Source: Pseudoalteromonas byunsanensis
GTDB taxonomy: Bacteria; Pseudomonadota; Gammaproteobacteria; Enterobacterales; Alteromonadaceae
NCBI RefSeq assembly: GCF_001854475.1
Contig: NZ_MNAN01000028.1
Span: 165,640-229,639, forward strand
DNA length: 64,000 nucleotides
Reading direction: 5' to 3'
Translations under genes and position numbers: made by a program
Notes under the pieces: generated by a model
The model's database searches: none
Seen by the model: the letters and a program-made list of their open reading frames with translations, nothing else
What the model was told of the DNA's origin: nothing
Shown: piece after piece, positions 57,195 through 64,000 of the stretch
Position numbering within the stretch: position 1 is the stretch's first letter
Layout: every line of letters begins with the position of its first letter

Positions 57195-57485
57195 ATGATG
57201 ACAATAAGAAGAAACGAACGCACACGTAAAGCGCATACACTGGCAGCAAAGCAGTATATTCCAGCAACGATCCGCAAATTGCGACGAGATATGAAATTGA
57301 CTCAGGCTCAACTTGGCAAAAGTCTTGTTACGCCAGTCGATCAGGCCACTATCTCAAACTGGGAGTCCGGTAAAACTGAACTCACTGCCTGTCAGTTGCT
57401 TGATATAATGATGCTGTTTGGCCAACCCAATTTTCTATCATTTATCGAGCAATATAGTCCTGTTGAGGAAAGGCAAACCGCCTAA
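57195..57485 (+). CDS. Small XRE-family regulator
   Basis: A 96-residue protein with a basic N-terminus (MMTIRRNERTRKAH) and one helix-turn-helix (about residues 25-80; LRRDMKLTQAQLGKSLV, then QATISNWESGKTEL). It has little beyond the DNA-binding domain. A second ATG is the next codon. It is divergent from the other XRE gene; regulator pairs like this are typical of mobile or accessory modules. Confidence 0.8.
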   Translation: MMTIRRNERTRKAHTLAAKQYIPATIRKLRRDMKLTQAQLGKSLVTPVDQATISNWESGKTELTACQLLDIMMLFGQPNFLSFIEQYSPVEERQTA

Positions 57486-57500
57486 CTTAAATCCAATTTT

Positions 57501-57524
57501 GTGTTCTGCTGTATGGCAGAACAC
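57501..57524. terminator. Stem-loop after the small XRE gene
   Basis: GTGTTCTGC, loop TGTATG, GCAGAACAC: a perfect 9-bp stem 15 bp past the stop. It has no T-run on the plus strand, so termination may be weak. Confidence 0.55.
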
Positions 57525-57554
57525 GATTCGAAGTTCTCATACCTGTAGCAGTTT

Positions 57555-57743
57555 TTAACTGCGTTCCGCTGGTGGAATAAACGTTATTGGTAGTAGGCTG
57601 TTTATTTCACCTTTTTGTACTGTGCTCAGCATCCCCTCGAACACGACACCTCTGAAACGAAAATCTCCTATTTTCAAATTGATATCTTCAATAATTTGGT
57701 ATGTTTTTTGTGCTTTTAGGCTTAGGATTGAATGGTTTTTAGT
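57555..57743 (-). pseudogene. Possible gene remnant or small ORF
   Basis: An open frame of 62 codons whose translation looks like real protein (for example KIGDFRFRGVVFEGML and INSLLPITFIPPAERS at its end), but it lacks ATG near the start; TTG at 57677 would give 40 residues without a ribosome site. An in-frame stop lies just upstream. It could be the 3' end of a deleted gene. No family is recognised. Confidence 0.3.
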
Positions 57744-57784
57744 TTATATTAGGGTAACTAAAAGCAATTACGAAAAGGTGAACT

Positions 57785-59296
57785 GTGGCTGATGAAATAA
57801 AGGATATCGTCATTGTTGGTGGCGGCACAACTGGGTGGATGGCGGCGGCGAGCCTGTCCAGATATGCCAAGGGTAAAAACATCACTATTACACTTATTGA
57901 GTCTCCAGAGATCAATACGGTGGGGGTGGGTGAGGCGACCATTCCAAATTTCGTAGATTTTAATCGCCATTTAGGTATCGCTGATGCCGATTTGATCAAG
58001 GCCACGCAAGCCACCTTTAAGTTGGGGATAGAGTTTGAAGATTGGTATCAAAAAGGCTCACGCTTTTTCCATCCCTTTGCAGCGTATGGTGCACCATTGG
58101 AAAATGTTGAGTTTCACCAATATATTAACAAGCTCAAAGCACAGGGATTAACACAGGATATAGAAGATTACTGTTTTGCTAGCGTATTGGCAAAAAAGGG
58201 TGCGTTTGCTCAGCCAAATGAGCAAAGTAGTAACCCAGTCACACATTATGCATACGCCTATCATATTGATGCGGTGTTATACGCTCGGTTTCTGACACAG
58301 TTTTGTAAAGAGCAGGGAGTTAAGCATATTCTAGCAACGGTATCTCAGGTAACGCTAAATGCACAATCGGGTATGATTGAGTCATTAAAACTCAGTGATG
58401 AACAAACCATTCATGGCGATTTGTTTATTGATTGTTCTGGTTTTAAAGGTGTATTGATTGAAGGTGCGTTGGGGATTGGCCTTGATGAAAATGTTAATTG
58501 GCTTCCTTGTGACAGCGCTGTCGCTGTGCAAACTGAATTACAGGGGGAGCCAACCCCATATACCCGAGCCATTGCAAAGGAAGCTGGTTGGCAATGGTGC
58601 ATTCCGCTGCAACATCGCATGGGTAATGGTTATATCTATTCCAGTAAATTTATGAGTGATGAACAGGCCAAGCAAAGCTTGCTAAATAGTGTGAAAGGAA
58701 GAACGATTACTAAGGTGAAGCACTTCAAATTTCCTAAAGGGCGTAGGAAGGTGATCTGGCACAAAAACTGTTTTGCGCTTGGTTTGGCTGCGGGGTTTTT
58801 GGAGCCATTGGAGTCTTTAGGAATTTCTCTCATTCAAACAGCTCTGGCGAAATTACTAACCTTCTTTCCCGATAAATCATTTAATCAGGCAGATATTGAC
58901 GAAGTAAATCGACTTCATAATAGTGAGCTTGACCGCATTATTGATTTTTTACTCGTGCATTATAAGCTTACTCAACGAGATGACACGGCATTTTGGCGCT
59001 ACTGCCAGCAAATGCCAATTCCGCAGAGCCTTGCTCACAAACTGGCAGTGTACAAAAGTCAGGGGCATGTGGTGCAGTATGCCGATGAATCGTTTAAACA
59101 GGCAAGTTGGCTGGCAATGTATTACGGGTTTAACTTACAACCGGGGCGTTTTGATCCGCGTATTAAGGGCTTAGACAATCACTTGATCGAGAAGAATCTG
59201 GCACAGTTAAAAGATCAACTAGAAACTGGCGCTTCACAATGTTTGTCACACCAAGCTTTTATTAATCAGCACTGTAAAGCGCAAAGCGATATTTAG
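57785..59296 (+). CDS. Flavin-dependent tryptophan-halogenase-family protein
   Basis: A 503-residue FAD enzyme. Dinucleotide-binding GGGTTG is at residues 12-17, the catalytic Lys79 lies in ATFKLGIEF (same number as in PrnA), WQWCIP at 269-274 is the halogenase WxWxIP signature, and LEPLES follows at 339-344. The set implies a chlorinating or brominating enzyme, but many such genes in Alteromonadales sit with TonB receptors and have unknown substrates. Start is GTG with AAGG upstream. No flavin reductase gene is in the window. Confidence 0.9.
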   Translation: MADEIKDIVIVGGGTTGWMAAASLSRYAKGKNITITLIESPEINTVGVGEATIPNFVDFNRHLGIADADLIKATQATFKLGIEFEDWYQKGSRFFHPFAAYGAPLENVEFHQYINKLKAQGLTQDIEDYCFASVLAKKGAFAQPNEQSSNPVTHYAYAYHIDAVLYARFLTQFCKEQGVKHILATVSQVTLNAQSGMIESLKLSDEQTIHGDLFIDCSGFKGVLIEGALGIGLDENVNWLPCDSAVAVQTELQGEPTPYTRAIAKEAGWQWCIPLQHRMGNGYIYSSKFMSDEQAKQSLLNSVKGRTITKVKHFKFPKGRRKVIWHKNCFALGLAAGFLEPLESLGISLIQTALAKLLTFFPDKSFNQADIDEVNRLHNSELDRIIDFLLVHYKLTQRDDTAFWRYCQQMPIPQSLAHKLAVYKSQGHVVQYADESFKQASWLAMYYGFNLQPGRFDPRIKGLDNHLIEKNLAQLKDQLETGASQCLSHQAFINQHCKAQSDI

Positions 59297-59302
59297 TTGA
59301 GC

Positions 59303-59336
59303 AGGTCAGAATTGGGGCATATCGGTATTCTGACCT
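59303..59336. terminator. Bidirectional terminator between the two halogenases
   Basis: AGGTCAGAAT and ATTCTGACCT form a perfect 10-bp stem with a 14-nt loop, centred between the converging stops. Confidence 0.75.
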
Positions 59337-59355
59337 TAAGTGTTATCGCTTGATG

Positions 59356-60870
59356 TTATGGATTCTCGGCAGGACAATACTGTTGTAAGAATTGTAAATG
59401 TGATGGTTGTTTGAGGACACATTGCTCAAGTGCTGTGCGCCCCATATTCAGGCTTTTGTGCAAAGTCTTTGCGTCTAGAGCATCTAACGTTGGATTGTAA
59501 CTCAATGGATTGACTTTCATTCCATCCAGTACAGCATACCAACTGGTTGCTTGAAACAGCGCCTCTGTTTCTCGAAGTAGTCCGCCTTGTTGGGCGAAAA
59601 AATTTATGCGTTGCTGTAACGTTTGCGGAATAGGGCGGTGTTGCCAGTCTTGCCAAAAAGGGCTATCGGAGCGTTTAGTGGTGCAGTAGTGAAGCACTAA
59701 AAAGTCACGGATCTCCACGTAATCTTGGTGTATACGACGGTTGAACTCGGCTTGCAAAATGGCGTTGTGCTGTTTGGTTGGAAACATACGAACGAATAGA
59801 GCCAATGATTTTGATACTAAGTGAATAGCGGTTGACTCAAGAGGCTCCAAAAACCCTTGCGCCAGCCCAAGAGCTAGGCAGTTTTTATGCCAAACTTGTT
59901 CTCTTAGGCCTGTTCTAAAAGGTATAACTCGTGGGGGCGTGAGCGCTTTACCAGAGATATTCTTCATTAATGTCGCAGTTGCTTGTTCATCGCTGATGTA
60001 CTTATCACAGTAAACATAACCATTGCCCATGCGGTGTTGTAGCGGTATGTGCCAGCTCCAGCCTGCTTCTTGTGCTCGGGAAATTGTATAGGGGGCTATA
60101 TCTTCGGATAAAGTTGTTTGTACTACAACGGCACGATTACAAGGTAAATATTCTGACCAATCTTGATAGTCTGTGTTTAGTGCGTTACCAATCAGCAAGC
60201 TATTAAAACCACTACAATCGATAAAAAAGTCCCCGGCTATGGTATGACCGGATGACAAGGTGACAGATGCTATATTTCCGTCCAGCGTCTTATCAACAAG
60301 CTCAACATGACCAACGGTGCGTTTGACGCCAATACTTTGTGCAAAATTACGCAGGTATTTTCCAGCTAATACTGCATCAAGATGTAATGCAAAGCGTGCT
60401 CCCGAAAGTGGTGTATTCATCGCTTGATGAGGAACAAAAAAGCGCATATTTTCAGCGAGCACAGCCTCAGGCGAATATGCCATCAATGGTGTGTTGTCAC
60501 CATGAGCTTTGAGTTTTAGCCAACACTGATAAAATTCATGGCCATCAATACGCTTGCCCAGCTCCCCGAATGGATGAAAGTAGCTATGGCCCTCTTGATA
60601 CCAGTTCTCGAACTTAATACCCCACTTAAAACTAGCTTGTGTTGCACTTATAAATTCAGACAAATCAATACCTAAGCTCTCTAGGGTGTCGATTAGTGGA
60701 GGAATGGTTGCTTCGCCGACACCAATGATATTGACGTCTTCAGACTCGATCAATTCAACTTCCACATCGGAATGTTTGAAAATATTCCCTAAAGTTGCGC
60801 CAGCTAGCCAGCCTGCGGTCCCACCACCGACGATAACAAACTTTTTAATCGGGTCCTGGGTTATTTGCAT
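59356..60870 (-). CDS. Second flavin-dependent tryptophan-halogenase-family protein
   Basis: A 504-residue paralogue of the convergent gene: GGGTAG at residues 15-20, catalytic Lys82 in QASFKWGIKF, WSWHIP at 271-276, and LEPLEST at 341-347, all intact. The two proteins align along their whole length but are clearly different, so the pair is old or separately acquired. Start ATG at 60870 with GAGGA upstream. It is downstream of the TonB receptor on the same strand but separated by a terminator. Confidence 0.9.
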   Translation of the reverse strand: MQITQDPIKKFVIVGGGTAGWLAGATLGNIFKHSDVEVELIESEDVNIIGVGEATIPPLIDTLESLGIDLSEFISATQASFKWGIKFENWYQEGHSYFHPFGELGKRIDGHEFYQCWLKLKAHGDNTPLMAYSPEAVLAENMRFFVPHQAMNTPLSGARFALHLDAVLAGKYLRNFAQSIGVKRTVGHVELVDKTLDGNIASVTLSSGHTIAGDFFIDCSGFNSLLIGNALNTDYQDWSEYLPCNRAVVVQTTLSEDIAPYTISRAQEAGWSWHIPLQHRMGNGYVYCDKYISDEQATATLMKNISGKALTPPRVIPFRTGLREQVWHKNCLALGLAQGFLEPLESTAIHLVSKSLALFVRMFPTKQHNAILQAEFNRRIHQDYVEIRDFLVLHYCTTKRSDSPFWQDWQHRPIPQTLQQRINFFAQQGGLLRETEALFQATSWYAVLDGMKVNPLSYNPTLDALDAKTLHKSLNMGRTALEQCVLKQPSHLQFLQQYCPAENP

Positions 60871-60977
60871 AGTACGTCCTCTTGACGGTTTAATAGCAGC
60901 GCATAGCCGTCGTGCTCACTCAAATAGTCAATATGTTTGTCTGCGTGATTGGCACATATCGCAGTTATGTTACACAT
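60861..60977 (-). CDS. 38-codon ORF overlapping the halogenase start
   Basis: An open frame starting ATG at 60977 (MCNITAICANHADKHIDY) and ending with a stop 10 bp inside the halogenase gene. Composition is protein-like (DGYALLLNRQED). It could be a small coupled leader gene, or the eroded end of an older gene. Its own ribosome site is poor. No family is recognised. Confidence 0.3.
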   Translation of the reverse strand: MCNITAICANHADKHIDYLSEHDGYALLLNRQEDVLCK

Positions 60978-61074
60978 TTTACTGAGCTGCTCACTTGAGT
61001 ATGCAAGCTACATATTATGGTTTTTTGTTATTGATGACTAACGGCCATTACGAGTTAGTGGTTTTCCAATAAAT

Positions 61075-61102
61075 AAGACTACCGCCGCTAAGCGGTAGTC
61101 TT
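61075..61102 (-). terminator. Terminator of the TonB-dependent receptor gene
   Basis: AAGACTACCGC and GCGGTAGTCTT form a perfect 11-bp stem with a 6-nt loop (CGCTAA); the minus-strand tail is ATTTATTGG. It ends the receptor transcript 20 bp past its stop. Confidence 0.82.
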
Positions 61103-61122
61103 GGGCAGAAGTGTTATTTCAA

Positions 61123-64000
61123 CTAAAATGTTGCCCTAACACCAAGGGTCCAGCGAGACTCATACTCATTACGAAACGCTTTTTGGGCAGCAAACTGTAA
61201 ATAAGTTTGCTGTACTTCTTCGGTAATATTTGAGCCATGTAGGAAGATATCTAGATACTCGGTGGCATGATAGGTCGCACTGAAATCAAGTTGTGAATAA
61301 TCATCTTGATAAAGCGATTGCCCACCCACTGCACTTGAGCCCGTTGTGACTAAGCGAGGGCTGCGAGAGTTCCAGGCTAAGCGCGTTGAAAACTCATCTT
61401 GCTCATACCAAAGTACAAAATTGTAGGTGTCTTTTGAGTTCCCCGGAAATGGTAGCTCTCCAAACACGCTTTCATTGGTATCATAGCCGCTGTCACTGTA
61501 GGTATAGTTCACATCAACACCGAAGTTTCTCAAGATGCTAACGTCAGTATAGTCGCCAAACGCGGCTTTCATACCGATTTCAACCCCTTTCACATAGCCA
61601 CCTTCACCCTGAACTTGGGTAGTGAAAGGCCATGGACCACGACGAATACCATCATCATCCGGCTCATCAATCACCACTGTTCCGTCTGTGGTGAAACTTT
61701 CAATATCAATTTTGTAAAGTGCCAGGAATGCCATGGATGCTTCACCAGAGTACCATTCAGCAGAGAGTGAGAAGTTTTTCGAGCGCCATGGATTTAGCTC
61801 AGGGTTACCCGATAGTGTGCCATTTACCACGCGCAAGCAGTCACACTCCCCATTAATGGCTTTGCCCACGGTTTTACCACCGCCCCAGTTGCTCAGTGTT
61901 AGCGCCTGCATATTTTTTGAATAGGCAGCTCGTACGATCACATCCTCAGTCACATCAGCGGTAATATTGATTGACGGTAAGTAGTCCGTATAACTGCGCT
62001 CAGTAACTACATCACCAATATCAGGACCTAAGCCACTGTGAGGTAAGTTTGACCCCGCTAAATTTTGTTTCACATACAAGTCGGTTTCGATGACCTTCAT
62101 ACCAAAGTTGCCTTTGAACATGTTGTATTCGAAGTTTGCCTGTAGGAAATAGCTAAATTCATTTAACTCTACATCGTAAGACGCACCAGCGTTTTCGGTA
62201 CGTTGAACATTGCCAAATGTATCGAGATGGAACTGACGTGGATCGCGAAAGTTACTAGGGTCAATTGACCACATTGTAGGGATACCCTGTACACTGCCAT
62301 AGCTAGAAACCTGACTAACGCTGGTGTATTTATCTAATCTAGCGGGGTTTAATAAGGTATAGGGTACCCAAGTACCCGCGGTGAGGTCGCCTACATCCTG
62401 TGTTAGGTACTCTCCGGCAGCTGGATTACCCTCACAAGTTGCAGTGGTATGATATTGGTCAACGGCTTTCCACTGTGCAATGTCACAGCCATCACCAAAC
62501 TGCGAGGTGTAGGTAAATTGATCGTGATCTACCTCGCGCTCCATAAAGCGAATGCCAAAATCTACGCTGGTAATAAAGGTCACGTCATCAAATTGGTAAT
62601 TCCATTTTGTACTGAATGTATTTATTTCACCTTCATCGTCGGTATTACCTTCGGAAGAAAATGCGCCAATATGATATGAGTCAATGCTGCCCATGTAGTC
62701 GGCAACACTCATCCTTCCTTGTCCACCATTGACCATTTGCCCAAAGCCGCTAAACACAGGGGACTCGCCACTGGCATTGTAACGTAGTAGGAAGCTGTCA
62801 TCCTCAATACCACCGGGTGAAAATGCGGCATAACAACCACCTTGATCGCCAACAATGGTGTCATCGGCACCACAAAATTCGGCTGGGGTCAATTGCCCTG
62901 GACCCGTTACTAGGGAGCCACTATCTACACTGAGCATATCGCCTTCACCGTAGCCATGGCGCATTCTTGCCGATGCGTGGGCACGTGTTGCGCGTACTTG
63001 ACCGGTAAGCGCTCCGCCATTATTAAAGTTAAGCTCCAAATTCAGGTTGGTTGATTTTTCGAAGTTGTTATTCACCTGAGTGAAGGTTTGTAGACGCCAT
63101 GGCTTCAAGTAGAAGTCATTAACAGCACCCCAAGGGTCGCCATTGGTATCGGTAAATGTATCGCCAGTCCAACCAGATTCAGTTGGGTAGGCATAGTCAT
63201 TAAAGCTGTACCAACGGTTATTTTGCGACAGACCTCTACGGTCATTAAAGCGCGACTGGTCTGTATAAAATGCTTCAAATACCAACTCAAACCCTTCACT
63301 TAAATCGGCTTGGAAAGCAAACTGATAGCCTTCACGTTCGCGTTTCTCCTGCTTATTAAAGGCAGCAAAGCCCTGTGGTACAACGTGACGAACATCTTCA
63401 CCTCGTGGATTTTGACCCCAAGTAAAGTTGTTGTTGGCCGCACCAATTCCGCCATTTTCAGAGGTGTCGAAATAACCGTTATAGTCGGTTGCTAAAGTTG
63501 CTTCCTGAGTCGCGGCTGAAAATAACACGCCCCATTTTTCAGCGTTGTAGCTGACCAAACCGGTTAATGTAGGATCGCTTTTTTCACTGATTGAGCCTTG
63601 TGTCACATCTGCAGAAACGTTGTATACCCAGCCTTCATTCATATTGAAGGGACGGCGAGTTTTTAAATCTACCGAGCCGGTAATACCCGATGCGGTGCGT
63701 TTCGTTTGGCTGGTTTTGTATACATCAACACCCGCGAAAAGCTGAGCGGGCAGATCACCAAAATTTGCACCTGAAGAGTCGATGGTAGTGGCACTTAAAA
63801 ACACTTCACCGTTGAGTGTGGTATCAACCTGGCCCATGCCACGAATTTGCACGGGTCCGCTTTCACCTGCGGTTCTTTCGACCTGTACGCCAGTGATCCG
63901 TTGTAGTGAATCGGAGATAGTGACATCAGGTAATTTGCCTATGTCTTCAGAGGCAATACCATCAACTTGTGATGCAGCAAAACGCTTAACGTTAATTGAT
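61123..64000 (-). CDS. TonB-dependent receptor (5' end outside the window)
   Basis: An outer-membrane TonB-dependent receptor missing its start: the frame is open to base 64000 and its first residues in the window (INVKRFAASQVDGIASEDIG, then KLPDVTISDSLQRITGVQVER) are the plug domain. The first internal Met near 63852 is therefore not the start. About 960 residues are visible, with plug (VQIRGMGQVDTTLNG), many barrel strands, and a C-terminal Phe (GVRATF). It is the class that sits with tryptophan-halogenase genes in Alteromonadales. Substrate unknown; carbohydrate is often proposed. Confidence 0.94.
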   Translation of the reverse strand, partial: SINVKRFAASQVDGIASEDIGKLPDVTISDSLQRITGVQVERTAGESGPVQIRGMGQVDTTLNGEVFLSATTIDSSGANFGDLPAQLFAGVDVYKTSQTKRTASGITGSVDLKTRRPFNMNEGWVYNVSADVTQGSISEKSDPTLTGLVSYNAEKWGVLFSAATQEATLATDYNGYFDTSENGGIGAANNNFTWGQNPRGEDVRHVVPQGFAAFNKQEKREREGYQFAFQADLSEGFELVFEAFYTDQSRFNDRRGLSQNNRWYSFNDYAYPTESGWTGDTFTDTNGDPWGAVNDFYLKPWRLQTFTQVNNNFEKSTNLNLELNFNNGGALTGQVRATRAHASARMRHGYGEGDMLSVDSGSLVTGPGQLTPAEFCGADDTIVGDQGGCYAAFSPGGIEDDSFLLRYNASGESPVFSGFGQMVNGGQGRMSVADYMGSIDSYHIGAFSSEGNTDDEGEINTFSTKWNYQFDDVTFITSVDFGIRFMEREVDHDQFTYTSQFGDGCDIAQWKAVDQYHTTATCEGNPAAGEYLTQDVGDLTAGTWVPYTLLNPARLDKYTSVSQVSSYGSVQGIPTMWSIDPSNFRDPRQFHLDTFGNVQRTENAGASYDVELNEFSYFLQANFEYNMFKGNFGMKVIETDLYVKQNLAGSNLPHSGLGPDIGDVVTERSYTDYLPSINITADVTEDVIVRAAYSKNMQALTLSNWGGGKTVGKAINGECDCLRVVNGTLSGNPELNPWRSKNFSLSAEWYSGEASMAFLALYKIDIESFTTDGTVVIDEPDDDGIRRGPWPFTTQVQGEGGYVKGVEIGMKAAFGDYTDVSILRNFGVDVNYTYSDSGYDTNESVFGELPFPGNSKDTYNFVLWYEQDEFSTRLAWNSRSPRLVTTGSSAVGGQSLYQDDYSQLDFSATYHATEYLDIFLHGSNITEEVQQTYLQFAAQKAFRNEYESRWTLGVRATF

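Noticed and set aside
63850-63852. Internal Met as the start of the TonB receptor
   Set aside because: The frame continues upstream through plug-domain sequence to the window edge.
1-64000. CRISPR arrays, rRNA genes, transposases
   Set aside because: No spaced direct repeats of CRISPR type, rRNA motifs or transposase-like proteins were seen.

Overview
The window looks like chromosomal DNA of a marine gammaproteobacterium of the Alteromonadales, most likely Pseudoalteromonas or a close relative. This is inferred from moderate AT richness, a ccm operon ending in mlaA, the yhbY/rlmE-ftsH-folP-glmM-tpiA-secG-tRNA-Leu core block, the bat operon, fadIJ, and tryptophan-halogenase genes beside a TonB-dependent receptor. 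No database search was possible; all names rest on motifs, length and gene order.

Layout: 1-7.9 kb is a tightly overlapping cytochrome c maturation operon (ccmABCDEFGHI) with mlaA attached without a gap. 7.9-13 kb holds single genes (an unrecognised small protein, a Kef-type antiporter, a Spo0M-like protein, elaA, an NSS transporter). 13.2-17.1 kb is an RstAB-like two-component system with a MipA/OmpV-type outer-membrane protein and a lipoprotein. 17.2-25.1 kb has a serine hydrolase, then the conserved yhbY/rlmE-ftsH-folP-glmM-tpiA-secG-tRNA-Leu(GAG) block. 25.2-30.9 kb has helD, a glutamate dehydrogenase, a Tim44-like protein and an ECF sigma/anti-sigma pair. 30.9-37.8 kb is a moxR-DUF58-DUF4381-batA-batB/C-batD operon whose BatB/C protein carries an 11-copy GDQQQQ repeat. 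38.1-41.6 kb is fadIJ behind a FadR-like palindrome. 41.7-54.8 kb holds signalling genes (diguanylate cyclase, HDOD, chemoreceptor), epmC/NAD-kinase-like/yfcL, a TonB-domain protein, and NRAMP-like, AbgT and SdaC-like transporters.

The last 9 kb is the accessory part. At 55.1-56.4 kb there is an AT-rich module: a good sigma70-type promoter, a 21-residue hydrophobic peptide, a 59-residue peptide with a microcin-like double-glycine-type leader (ELE...VSGAG) and a Gly/His/Pro tail, a polytopic membrane protein and a single-span protein. The first two are too short for usual gene calling. Next come two divergent XRE-type regulators, then two convergent flavin-dependent tryptophan-halogenase-family genes and a TonB-dependent receptor cut by the window edge. 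The peptide module is the best candidate for an undescribed system; its function is inferred only.
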